Assembly: GCA_002786065.1 (NCBI GenBank) | Contig: NHNY01000019.1 | Coordinates: 372,001-436,000 of the forward strand | Source: Microcyclospora pomicola | Taxonomy: Eukaryota; Ascomycota; Dothideomycetes; Capnodiales | DNA length: 64,000 bases | Direction: 5' to 3' | Shown: piece after piece, positions 42,389-54,200 of the stretch | How positions within the stretch are numbered: the first letter of the stretch is position 1 | Layout of the letters: each line of letters opens with the position of its first letter | Position numbers and translations under genes: made by a program | The notes under the pieces: model-generated | Database searches by the model: none | What the model was told of the DNA's origin: nothing | Seen by the model: only the letters and a program-made list of their open reading frames with translations

Positions 42389-43407
42389 TCAGGCTTTCTT
42401 CACTCTTTCTGCGCGCATAATCTTTCGTCGTTGCGCCATCATATGCGTAAACAGAATATAAGCACCTAAGCTGTCAGCCATATGCTCATGCGAATGACCG
42501 AGTATGACTTACCTGGAACGTAGATCACGAGGATGGCGTAAAGAGCCCAATCCAGTCCTTGATACAGGTACTTGGCAGGCCCCGTAGCCAGCCACACGAG
42601 CCAGCATTCGCTACTGATACCCAACGGATACATGAGGAAGAACGCGTTGTATCGTGCCCACACAAGCGGCGCCGATACTTTGCCATAGGCGAGGTTCACA
42701 GCAAAGTACGAGTATCGAATGACCTCTGTGATGCTCCAGGCTAGCAACATGGTCGTGTACAATGGCGACAGGGCGGTTGCAGGGAAGAAGTGAACGATGC
42801 CCCATACGAGGAGGAAGCGGGATGCCACTTGCATGACGGTGGTGAGCAGCGGCGCGCGGACAAGGCCTGCAGGACAATGATTAGCTGTGCTGCTAAGAAA
42901 CTGCTGTCATGCACCCTGCGCTTCGCTCTGCGCAGAGCAAACTCCTATGCCCCACGGTAGTCAACGTCGTAGAGACTGCCAGACATCCATTTCGCCAGCT
43001 CGAACCTCTCTCCCCAAGGTCCTCTCAAGCTCTGAGCCCTTCCATCTCTCCACTCCAAGCACAACAATACCTCGACCCCTCTCCCCCATCCCCAGTAGCG
43101 ACTCACCTATCAGAGCATGCACGACCTCCAGCCCCGCCAGCGTCTGCGTCCACTTGGCGAACTCGCCGACGGCGGCATAGACGTTCGGCCCACCCAGCAA
43201 GGCGCCGGTCGCATCCGCTCCGAACCCCGTCCTCGCACCTCCTCCGTGCACCAGCGTGATCAGGATGACTCGGCCCGCGATCGTCGCCCAGAGCAGCGTC
43301 GAGACGGCATTGTAGGCGATGAGGTAGAGGCTGCGCGTGCTGGTCGAGGAGGTTTTGACGGGTTTGCCGGCGCGGGCGGGGAGCTGCGCGTCGGATGGTC
43401 GGTTCAT
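42389..43407 (-). CDS. PHS1: very-long-chain (3R)-3-hydroxyacyl-CoA dehydratase
   Basis: Three exons on the minus strand, 43407-43107, 42866-42513 and 42465-42389, encode 243 residues. Junctions restore VVHALIGLVRAPLLTTVMQV and VPGAYILFTHM. Phs1/PTPLA proteins are multi-span ER enzymes that perform the third step of the fatty-acid elongation cycle, removing water from 3-hydroxyacyl-CoA for ceramide-type very long chains. Tyr180 and Glu187 in MYPLGISSE have the same spacing as the yeast catalytic pair Tyr149/Glu156. The last exon ends in a lysine-rich tail (RAERVKKA) close to a C-terminal dilysine-like ER-retention signal. The N-terminal 30 residues are a basic, variable cytosolic extension. 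The first exon is GC-rich. Confidence 0.93.
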
Positions 43408-43799
43408 GGTCGGACGGGAGGAGGAAAAGCTCGGTGGTTTCTTTGATCGATCTATCGAGTGTGAACTTCGATCGATGAAGAGCGAGAGACGATGTGGAAA
43501 GCTCAATGCACAAGGTATAGAATCTATAAAGCCATGCTAGTGCGGCAATGACCGTCTTGCCTCATTGGGACATCCGCGATACATCAGTCGAGATCAATCG
43601 AGTCGGCCAACTGTGGTGTAATTGTCAGGAGAACCTAGGGAGAAAGGAGTCTCAAGAAATGTGCTCCTCGCTCGATTTCGTGGAACACAGCTGGGCATGA
43701 TTTGTGCACCTATCGTCCAAGACGGTGGCTCCTTGCCACTCTGCCATTGCGACTATTGGAAGCTGCTTCGGGTTTTTACTGCTACAATATCGAACTACA
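43408..43799. other. intergenic, PHS1 promoter
   Basis: 392 bp between the PHS1 start and the 3' end of the next minus-strand gene. Nothing distinctive. Confidence 0.4.
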
Positions 43800-45426
43800 T
43801 CATTGACTCAGGTAGACGTGGATCAACGAGCTCTTCGACGCCGGCTGCCCACATCCGTCAACCACGCACTTCTTCAGAGGCGGTGGAGCGCCGTCGTCGA
43901 CGGCTTTCTCCTTCCCCTTGCCTTTACTGCCTTTCACCGCTGCTATAGCCCTGCGCGTAGCACATGCACCACAGTAAGCCTAGCAGGATTGTCAGTGCCA
44001 AGTCCCATCATCATGTAAGAATGTGCTAGAGAAGACTTACATGTCCGCATTTCTTCACAACCCATATCTGCTGCTTGATTTCGTCGTCGATATCTCCTTG
44101 CCATTTCCCGCCCCCCACTGCAAGCTCGTCTCCACAGTTGGGGCACACCACCACTTCATCCTCCCCAGGATTGCTGGTAAATCCTTCCGGCGCTGGTGGT
44201 GGTGGACTATACTTCGGCGTTGCTGGACGATGATGGTCCGCGAGCCCGAGATCGAAGCCAACACTTCCGTAGTCCATCATGTTAGGCAGATTAGCAACAC
44301 CCGCTCGAGGTTGATACCACTGTCTATTGTGGCCACCACCCTCCCTAGCCCGCGAATAGACGTGATGGTGTTCATGCTGATCGTGAGTGCGACGACCATG
44401 TTCGTGTGCAAGCACTGGCAGCATTTGGCCCAGTTCGATACCCATTGCCTCAAACCGAGTCATCAACCTGGGTTGTTCGCGTAGCATGTTCACGATGTGT
44501 TCCGCATGTCCATTGGCGGTTCTTGTTCCATAACCTGCAGTGATAATTGGTTGTTGCACATTCTGGTTGGAATTGTCGGCAATGTTCAGTCGACGAGTAT
44601 CAGTGATGATAACATCGTCCTGGTCGTCTGTAAGATCTATCGGGTCGTCCAGATTGGCGAGACGTGGGGTGATGCTTCTAGGGAAAACTGGCGTTGGTCG
44701 ACGGCTTTGATGTCGACCCGTAGGGACGCGTCGGGTCTCTGTAATCACCACATCGTCGCCGTCGTCCAGCAAGTTCTCTTCCCACCTTTCAGCTCTTTGC
44801 CTTCCTGTCCTCTCTTCGAGATCTTCGGGCTCCACCGCCGATGCTAAAATGTCCCGGCCAAATCTTGGGAGCCCTTGTCTTCTCGACGAGCGCCAAGCAT
44901 CAGAGGCTAGGCCTGTGGCCACGGCGGTTGTCTCTCGCTCGCCTACCTCCGCATTCAGGTCTTCATCACCTGTGAGGTCAACGATTTGTGATTGTCTGGT
45001 GCGTGCTTCGCCGTTGCTCATTATAGGTCGTCTATAGTCAAGCCCGTCGCCTGGATATCGGGCATGCGCAGCTTGAGAAGTCTCGTGCGAAGTTAAGGGA
45101 GGGAGTGCGAGGTGCCGTCGTTGTGACATGTTTGTAGAATTGCTTTGTTGTGATGTCTGGTGAAGGGCACTCAAGTTCTGCGGGCTGACAACGGGCGACA
45201 CCATCGGCACGAACAACGGGCTGGTGGCTCGGCTCGTGGTGTGATTGTGAGCGTGAGTGTGACCATGAGCATGATCGCGCCTGTGTTGCCTTGCATAGGG
45301 ATGTACTTCGTGTGGGGTTCGTTCTCGACCAACAGCGACCCTTCCAGATCCTGATGCGCTGCTATTACTGCCGTTGCCGTCGGCGTGCAAATCGATGCTT
45401 GTGTGACCCCTGTGGCCTTCTGCCAT
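43800..45426 (-). CDS. SIM-rich protein with C-terminal RING-like zinc module (possible SUMO-targeted ubiquitin ligase)
   Basis: Two exons, 45426-44041 and 43979-43800, joined by a 61-nt intron that falls inside the zinc module (KKCGH|AYCGAC); 521 residues. Four hydrophobic-acidic cores fit SUMO-interaction motifs: IVDLTGDED (148-156), DDVVITET (about 224-231), PIDLTDD (262-268) and DDVIITDT (270-277). The end holds CPNCGDEL (Cys428/431), KKCGHAYCGACATRR (Cys460, His462, Cys465, Cys468) and KKCVVDGCGQ, an atypical C-rich RING-like arrangement with a long spacer, followed by SLIHVYLSQ. A His-rich stretch (HAHGHTHAHNH) is near residue 52. Multiple SIMs plus a RING are the hallmark of STUbLs such as Slx5/Slx8 or Rfp1, but E3 activity is inferred. 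Confidence 0.75.
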
Positions 45427-46370
45427 AGTATGGAAAGACCTCTACAAAAGAGGTGAGGTCAGCCAATCGTGACGCTCTGCACCAGGACCATGATCCCTCC
45501 GGCTCATCACAAGCTTATTGGAAGCGAGGGCACCTTTTTCACATGCTATGGTCGGGACATCACTTGTGACCCAAGTTCTGCCACAGACCGAATTGTCTTC
45601 AAGAAAGCAGCTCAACCATTTCCTCCTCCCGCTCTGCCCAACCAGAATCCACGTACCTTAGTCCTTGTCCTCTGCAATAACCCTCTCAAGTGATTATCAC
45701 GCCAGTTGTAATCTCCCTGACCTCCTCCTTCGTCCATACTCGATCTTGCTTCGTGTGTAGCGTCGTACGCCTTCAAGCACGCTGCTCCCGGAGTTGGCGA
45801 GGAATAGCCTGGCAGGTGATCGCTGGGCTCATCGAGGAAACCGGTTCTCTGGCTAGGAAGTACTCGCTGTGTAGGACGAAGTTGTGACGGAAAGGGTACT
45901 GGTGGCTGTGAAATCTCGTCGTGCTACCGATGATTGTACTGCTGCTTCAGGGTCGTGCCGTTTGTCGGCGGTCGACAGGGTTTGGTTTGGTGGCGGTTGC
46001 TTGTAGTGAGGTCAAGCCGACGCCGGAATTAACGACGATTGAACTTATTGATTCCGCTGCGTGACTTCAACTGATGACGTTGTGCGTGGATTCCCATGAC
46101 AATATACGAAAGGACTTTGTGACTATGTATATCGTTCGACCAAGACAGTCTATCCACAGATTTGTTGTAATGCTCGAGTGGCAATGAATTACAAGAGGGT
46201 GACAGTCTTTGCGTTTGTTGTATGATTCTCACACGAGAGCACGCGGCTTTGCGCTCCTATAGCACATTCGACCAGTCTATCATACACAGAATCTTCGCAA
46301 ACAAGTTCCCGGTCCACTTGACCTTCGTGTTCCCGGATACGCAAGTCATCGCACATGGCAGTCAAGCTGC
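45427..46370. other. intergenic, promoter of the SIM/RING gene
   Basis: 944 bp. Only weak short frames; likely a long 5' region for the SIM/RING gene and the 3' UTR of PRP19. Confidence 0.4.
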
Positions 46371-47915
46371 TTAAGTGCTCAGTACACTTATCGCCCCCTC
46401 ATTCGTCAACGCCACCAGGCTTCCTGCGTGTGCACCCCATTTGATATCCACAGCGCTCACGCCCTTTTTGAGAGGTTCTGACCACGACTTGGAGCTCTTC
46501 AGATACTGGCTGACGGTGAGCCCACCTGGTCCTGAGACGGCGAGAAACTGGCCCGTGTAGTCCCACGTCGCGGATGTGATCTCTGTGCCAAAGTCGAGAG
46601 TCTTCAATATGTTGAGCTTGCCTAGATGCCACACCGTGGCAGTTGTCTGAGTTGCATTCGCCGATGCGAGCCACGTGCCGTTCTCAGAAAAGTCCAGAGC
46701 AACGACTGGATCTGAGCCCGATGGGGACGGGAAAGTGTGTGCAAGCTGCGAGGTTTTCACATCGAACAGTTTGATACTTCCGTCCGCAGCTCCTGCAGCG
46801 AGGAGGTGACCGTCTGGGTGGAACGACACCGTGGTGAGAGCTGGAAAAGTGTCAGCGAGAAACTCCAAGACGTGCATAATAACAGGTAGATGACCAACCT
46901 GACTCGCAAAAGACTTGAGTCAAGACTTTGCCACTCTGGATATCGTACAGAATGTAGCTTTTGTCTTCACCAACAGAAGCAATTAAATCCCCACAAGGAT
47001 GTGCTGCCACAGCCGTTGCGCTTCCGGCATGCTGTTGGAACTTTGTTTGCACAGCACCCTCTTGAGAAACGACCACGGAGCCTGTGCTTGTAGCTACCAC
47101 AGTCTTATCATTGGCCCAGGTTCCTGCAAGCACCGCTCCTGCGCCCACATTGCTGCGCGTCGTGAATGTCCCCAGCTTCGAATCAAAGACACCCATTGTC
47201 CCGTCCGAATCGCCACACAGGAAAAGGTCGCCGGTCTTGTCGGAAGCAAGAAATGAGGCACCCGTGAATTGGGTGTCAATCGAGCTTTTGGTCTCAAAGG
47301 TCGAGATGATGTCGCCCGTCGCCCAATCTTCAGGCACAGGCCTCTTCCGCCGGGTGGCTTGTAGCTTCTGCTGTGTGTGCTCTACCTTTTCCAAGACTGC
47401 TTCTGGCAGACCCTGTCCGTCAACTTCCATAGCCTCGCCATTTTGACCGTTGGTGCTTGCATTGATGGTCACTTTGGACAGCGCGTCTCGTGCATCATCC
47501 CTCTCCTTCGTCACACGCGCGATGACTCGTTGCGCCGCATCATTATAGTATAGCGCCGTACTCAGCTCTTGTCTTGTTTGTGAGAGTTGCTGCTTCAGCT
47601 GGTATGCCTCGAGCACTAGCGCATCCCATTCGTTCTGGAAGGTGGATAGCAAAGCGGGTATCGATGTCAGGGTGGGTGGCCGAGGCTTGACGACACGCGA
47701 TTGCTTGAGATCAATCAAATCATCTGTGGTTAAGGCTTCGCCAGTGACCGGGTCGGTGCCGTTCTCTGATATGTACGATTCGATCAGGCGTTTTTCGAAA
47801 ACAGTGCCAGACTTGCGCGACGCGACTGGCTGCTGAGGAGCTTCACCGGAGACTATCGTGATATCAGTGAATGCTAGCAGACAGCATATCTTCGTTACTT
47901 ACTGGCGCAAAGCAT
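46371..47915 (-). CDS. PRP19: pre-mRNA-processing factor 19 (U-box/WD40 splicing factor)
   Basis: Three exons on the minus strand: a 13-nt first exon 47915-47903, 47852-46899 and 46840-46371, totalling 478 residues. The tiny first exon supplies MLCA and one base; the junction gives MLCAISGEAPQQPV, the invariant start of the Prp19 U-box. The U-box continues FEKRLIESYISENGTDPVTG. A coiled coil follows (about residues 75-130), needed for tetramer formation, and then a WD40 propeller (SFLASDKTGDLFLCGDSDGT, FHPDGHLLAAGAADGSIKLF). Intron 2 is 58 nt; its removal gives CESALTTVSFHPDG. Prp19 is the E3 core of the NineTeen complex, which activates the spliceosome and also works in DNA repair. Confidence 0.94.
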
Positions 47916-49529
47916 GATCGGTGATTGATGTTACTGTTGCCGATTGACGGTCCTTCGTCGATCAGTCTCAGAACAACTTGGACGTGGATTCCACTGGCGC
48001 GATGCATTTGCGGGAACACCCGTTCGATTCTTTGACACCGCTTCAGCCCTATAGCACATCAAGCATGCATGAGGTAGGTGTTTAGCATTTCTGATATCGA
48101 GCATGGCATAGCTACATTGAATGAACACTTTGCCCAAAGATCGATCGTCCTTCCGGAGTTCCTCTCCTACTACTTGCGCCAACATGTGCAGCCCCCTTGG
48201 AATCCCAAGCAAGCTCCCTGACAGTTGGTCTCGCAGTCTAATAAAGCAATCTGAGTTCGGGTGTCTGACGCCAAAAACGTCTGCGTGTAGATGACGTGGA
48301 GAGATTCATGGGCAACTCGGATGCATCTCTCGCCTATAAGAGTGAAACGTTTCCGACTTGCTAGATTACCGGCCAGGCTAACATAATGGTGCATAGCAAA
48401 GCAGCATGTGTGTGTGTTCAAGATTGTTTGGACACCACGGAAACTCGTCAACGGCAATTTCTAAACCACAACCCTAACGAGCACAACCCTCTTTCTGTTA
48501 CAGGATCCTACGTAGAGGATATATCGACCAATGTTCTGTTGCGTTGAGCCTCAAGAAGTCCACCGTCAACATCGATGGGCGAGATGGTTTGACTGTTACA
48601 TTCATGTTATTCATGCAAGTATCTGAAGTGGTGGTATTCGCGCAGCGGAAAGAGACTGTCAGCATCGCCATCGATGGCTGCACGACGGATCTAGGCTAAG
48701 CACAGTCCTATTCACCAGCCAGAGTCGCATCAGGATATCATGTGAACACCTGTAGATCCTCTAAGGCCTACGGGGCTGGCCACTATAGCGAGTTGGCCAC
48801 AATGGCTTCCTTGGGGCAAAGTTTTCGTGATCCAGAGCTACCTTACTTTCGAGGCCGAAGATGCTTGTTCACAAAAGACCGTGTACTTATTCTCATCCAC
48901 CATAGCGAGCACTTGACGCAATTTCGACCTTTCCGAATCCCGCCGGAAGTCGACTAAAGGCCATCGTGGACAGGTATAGGCGACCTCTACTAAGACTTGA
49001 GCTTGACCAGAAGACAAAATTGTCGAGATGGTGGTAACGAAGCAATGGGAGAAGAGGGACATGGAAATTTCCTCGTCAACGTTCCAATGCTATCCTAGCA
49101 ATGTGAAGACGGTTTTTGGTGTTGAACACCCGGTATGTGTTCGTGGAGTGTTTCTTCACGATTGCTTGCAAGGATATAGTACGTTCCTGTACTGTTGCCA
49201 TGGATAGCTTGTAATAAATGCATGGATTGCGGTCACCTCGACATGCTCGGATGATTTTATCACACGTATCATTGAACTATCGAGACTCAAGTGCAATACA
49301 GTAACTGATTCTCGCCCATTGGCTTCGTCATCGCCGGCTTTCGGTCCTTCTTCCTGAACATTCCGAGACGTCGAAGGGATGAGGGGCAGAATGTGGAGTG
49401 GGGCAATCGACGCTTCATCCATGGTATTTCTGCTTTTGTTTCTCAACAACAAAGACCACCCTGATCTTGCATACAACAAGCAATACGTATAACCACATCC
49501 CGATAATCAACACTTCTCACGCACTCATC
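47916..49529. promoter_or_regulatory. divergent region, PRP19 / FBA1
   Basis: 1.6 kb between divergent housekeeping genes. The last 90 bp before 49530 form a C/A-rich leader with CAAC repeats, common in front of highly expressed fungal genes. The middle (48000-49100) holds no supported gene. Confidence 0.4.
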
Positions 49530-50758
49530 ATGGCCACTTCCGTACTCAAGACCAAGTCCGGTGTCATCTACGGCGAGGACGTTAAGGCTGTGAGTTCCCC
49601 CCCCCTCTTCCCAGGAATGGTCATAAGATTATAGAAAGGATATTCGCGGCTGACCACACAAATCACAGCTCTTCAAGTACGCACAGGAGAAGAACTTCGC
49701 CATCCCTGCGATCAACGTGACTTCCTCCTCCACCGCCGTTGCTGCCCTCGAAGCTGCCAAGGTGGCCAAGTCTCCCATCATCCTTCAGGTCTCGCAGGGC
49801 GGTGCCGCATACTTCGCTGGTAAGGGCATCGACAACAAGAACCAAGAGGCTTCGATCGCTGGTGCCGTCGCCGCTGCCCACTACATCCGCGCCGTTGCCC
49901 CTTCGTACGGCATCCCCGTCATCCTACACACCGACCACTGCGCCAAGAAGCTTCTGCCATGGTTGGACGGCATGCTGGATGCCGATGAGGCATGGTTCAA
50001 GGAGCACAACGAGCCTCTCTTCTCCTCCCATATGATCGACTTGTCCGAGGAGGAGGTTAAATACAACATCGACACCACCGCCGCCTACTTGAAGCGTGTT
50101 GCGCCCATGAAGCAATGGCTTGAGATGGAGATCGGTATCACTGGTGGTGAGGAGGATGGTGTCAACAACGAGGATGTCGACAACAACTCCCTCTACACCC
50201 AGCCCGAGGACATCTACGAGATCTACAAGACCCTCTCCCCGATCTCGCCGTTCTTCTCCATCGCTGCCGGTTTCGGTAACGTGCACGGTGTGTACAAGCC
50301 TGGCAACGTCAAGCTCCACCCCGAGCTCCTCTCCAAGCACCAGAAGTACGTTGCCGAGAAGGAGGGCACCAAAGAGGAGAAGCCCGTATTCCTTGTCTTC
50401 CACGGCGGCTCAGGCTCTAGCAAGCAGGAGTTCCTTGACGCCATCTCGTATGGTGTGGTCAAGGTCAACCTCGACACCGATCTGCAATACGCCTACACCG
50501 AGGGTATCCGTGACTACATGATTGGCAAGAAGGACTACGTGAGCACCCAGGTCGGCAACCCCGACGGTGCCGACAAGCCCAACAAGAAGTATGTTTTTCC
50601 ATCCCGGAAATTGCATCCCATCATATGATCGACCGATGCTGACTTTGATTTGCCACAGGTACTACGACCCAAGAGTGTGGGTGCGCGAGGGCGAGAAGAC
50701 CATGACCAAGCGTGTCGCCGAAGCGCTAAAGGACTTCAACGCTGCTGGACAGTTGTAG
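49530..50758 (+). CDS. FBA1: class II fructose-bisphosphate aldolase
   Basis: Three exons, 49530-49589, 49669-50588 and 50659-50758, encode 359 residues, the normal length. The enzyme splits fructose-1,6-bisphosphate into dihydroxyacetone phosphate and glyceraldehyde-3-phosphate in the cytosol, with a zinc ion. Zinc-site and substrate motifs are clear: ILHTDHCAKKLLPW (catalytic Asp and zinc His), EMEIGITGGEEDGV (zinc-region Glu), GFGNVHGVYKPGNVKL (zinc His), FHGGSGSSK (zinc His and phosphate loop) and KVNLDTDLQYA. Codon use in exon 2 is strongly biased to C-ending codons, giving long shadow frames, as expected for a very highly expressed glycolytic gene. The last intron is placed so that KPNKKYYDPRVWVREGE is continuous. 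Confidence 0.96.
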
Positions 50759-51211
50759 AGGAGAAATGTGAATGCTTGAGAGCAGGCGGCTGTAAATTGG
50801 GCATAGCAAAGGAGAAGCGAGGCAAAGGCTGGCGCTGAGTTGAGATGAAATTTTTGGGGGCATTGAGGCCCATATTGACGATTCTGTCGTTCGTCGAAGC
50901 TGTAGCTCGCTGTATCTTGTCGCAATACAAACAAAGAACATGATCCGACAGCAGTAGTGTGGTCAACCGGTACAATAGCCGCCGATACACTGCCCCCTGA
51001 TAATGCGCACCTCACATCCCTACGCGGGGGTCGCAGCGAACGCGAGTAGACAACGCGAGACACCAAGCACGCTTGAACGGCTCAAGAACCGTAACAAAAC
51101 AACAGGATCTATAGACCTTACAGCCGTCCGTTGTGATCAGCTTGTAGAAGTACACTTCGCTCCTTTGCACGTCTACTACGAGACCAGGGATGATATAGCT
51201 AGTACAGAACA
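50759..51211. other. convergent intergenic region
   Basis: 453 bp between the FBA1 and DCP2 stops; both 3' UTRs. No gene seen. Confidence 0.45.
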
Positions 51212-54200
51212 TCAGCGTTTCGCTGCATTACCTCGCATCCCCTCCTTCTGCACCACGCCGTTGAGATAGTTGAGCAAGAAGCCCTTAGCCTCGGTGGGTG
51301 TCGGCGAGAGCGTCGGCGTGGCAGCGGCAGGTCCGTGGTTGTTCCAGCCAGACGCACTGACGGGACTAGAAACGTCACGGGCGTCGGTGGAGCTGGGACG
51401 AGATAGCACCGGGTCCCCGTCACCCGCCGAGCTCACGGAACTGCGGAGGTGGTGGGGTCCGCCGATGAGGCCGGGCATGAGAGTGTGAGAGGGCGCGCCG
51501 AGGACGAACGGCGAGATGGGCGCTGCCGGGCTGGAGGTGCTGTGTGCTGAGCGGGTGTCAGGAGAAAGCTTGGGATGAGGCGCAGTCGCTGAAGCGCTCT
51601 TTGCGAACAGGTCTAGCAAAACTTTCTGCTTGTTGGCATCGGCAGTACTTCCGTGTGGAGTATTACCATTGCCGACAGGAGTAGGATAGGCAGCAGATGG
51701 CGGCGGGACGATTGCTGTGGCAGGTTGTTGCCCGGTTTGCACTCTGCTTTCCGTTGGTCGAATACTTGAACTCAATTCTGAGACAGGGTTGATAGCCGGC
51801 GGCGATTTGGACGTCGTGTTTGAAACAGAAGGCGAAAGGCCACCCTGCGACAACTTGTCCTTTCGGCCGAACAGAGCCAGCAGCTGCGCCTTCTTATCCT
51901 CCTCCTTCGCACCACCGCTAGCGCCATTGTCAGCAAGATCACCAGTCGTGTTATCATTGATCACGGCAGCAGTTTGTGCTTGTGGCTTTCCAGTCGTTGA
52001 GATGCCAAGATCCAGAGGTACGTTCTGAGCCTGTACAGGATCGCGCGGACGATCCAATTCTAAGCCAGAGCCAGATCCCGATCCTGGCCTAGATCCAGGG
52101 CGAGCTAGAATCGTGAAGGATTTCATTTGTGGTGTGCCTGTAGCACTAGTGGCCTTGGTCGCGCTATCCTTAATCTTCGGCGCCGCGGAATGCCTGTTTG
52201 TATGCGTCACAAGATTTGTCTGCGGGCTTGATGGGCTACCATGTATATTCTGGCGTGAATTGGACGAACCAGGGCGTTGCAGAATAGTTCTAGGACTCTG
52301 CTGGGGCCTCTCCAATTTGTTGATCTTTTGTTTCGAAAGTCCAACATCGTTGGCAGATCTTCTGTGCTCTTTCATCTCCTTCAATTCAGATCCAGCGTGA
52401 AGGGGTACTGGCGAGGGCGACTTGACCCCTTTGATTGGCAGTGTTCGAGTGATCTCATTGAGGGCAGACTTCCTTCGCTGCAGTGACGCAGGGTCAGAGG
52501 AGATGTCCGCCTTACCCACGACTTCGTGCTCCGTAGATTGTGGAGAGACTTGATGATCTTTGCTTTGCTTCAACAGGCCTAACAATGCATTTTGCTGAGT
52601 ACTTGCTTTCTTCAAGCCCTGCTCAACCTGTTTGACAGGTACGCTGTTGCTTGCCTGCGCAGGTGTTTTGAACGCACCAAGAAGCTTCATGGCATGAGCA
52701 TTCATTTTGGGCACAGGCAGGTTCTCCGCTTTGGGCGCTGACGGTCCAGCTGCGATAGCGCCGTGTAAGCCTTGTGGTCCCACCATTCCATGTGTCTGCT
52801 GGTTGGCAGGCCAAGACTGCTGGAGACGACTGGCAACCTGTTGCTGCTGGCCTGCACTTGCTCGTTCTTGCGCTTGGTATTGAGTCGGACCTTGGAAGAA
52901 CCTCGGATCAATCGCTGGAGCCTGCGCAGATCTGTCAGCTGCGATAGCATGATCGTGCTGTGGTACGCCCCATGCTAAGGGCTGAGGAGGCTGAGAGAAC
53001 CCAACTTGGCTCGGACCATATGCGGCTCTTTGCTGGTGTTGCTGGTGATGCTGGTTCATTTGGTTCATGCCACTTGGTGTCTGCCCGTATGAGTCTCGCT
53101 GGTGTATTGAGGGGTACATTGTATGCTGAACCTGCTGCACTGGAGGCTGTAGTTGAGTGTTAGTACCAGTATGTTCAAACTGTAAACGCAAGCCACGTAC
53201 CGGCTGTGTTCGCCCACTCAATAATGCGAGCAAGTCATTTGCCTGAGTCTGCTGTATAATATGTGCGGGCAAGTGTGATGGTATTTGCGATGTCGCGTGG
53301 TTCCCTCCCTCTTGCGGTCCAGAGATCATCAATAGCTTTCTCAGCTCTTCAGCCTTGTCGACCACCGGTTCTGTCACATAATTTTCTGTCGTGTACTCAT
53401 CATCCATGACCAACTGCGCATGGTGAGGACCTTCTGTCTTCGAAAACCTAGCGTCGTTCTGTCGTTGCTCCTTGATCCACTTCTTCAGTTGGGACAAGAA
53501 TGGGGCGACCATATAGAACTTATTCGCATATTGAGTGTCGGCGTTCTTTTGTCGCTTGAACCCGGGGAGATCCTTCACATTATACCACTGAATCTTGCTG
53601 ATCTCTTTGCGCGTCTTCGGCTCGAAATATGTGTCTTCTTTCACCCCACGAAAGACGAACAGCTTCATATGCTGCTCGCGCATCGTGACATCAATCGCCT
53701 TGACAGCATTCTCGTTGTCCGGAACAAGACCAGCTTGCCGGACATCATACCCGGTCTCTTCGTAAACCTCACGAATCGCACAATCCAGGTCCTTCTCGTC
53801 TTTATTGATCTTGCCGCGTGGGAAGGACCAGGACGCGCCTTTCTTCCAGCCCTTGACCAGCACTAAGCGCTCCATATCCTCGCTCATCAGGATGGCGCCG
53901 CGCACCGGAACGCGCACTTTATAAGCCAGAAACTCTTCATATGCAGCAATATGCATCTCATCGCTGAAACCTTTCAACAGCGGGCAGTGTTGGAACAGAG
54001 CCAAGCAGAATTGACGTAGCGTCAAAGAAGGCAGAGGGTTGCCGGCTGCAGCAGCAGCTGGACGGATGAAATCCTCGTAGAACCATTGTGCTTCCTCAAC
54101 TTGGAAACAGAGGCGCGGGACTGACGAAAGCTCCGACGAGGGCAGGTTAAGGAGGAAGCGCACTGTCAGATCGTCCAGGTGGTCAGGTAGTGACATATCG

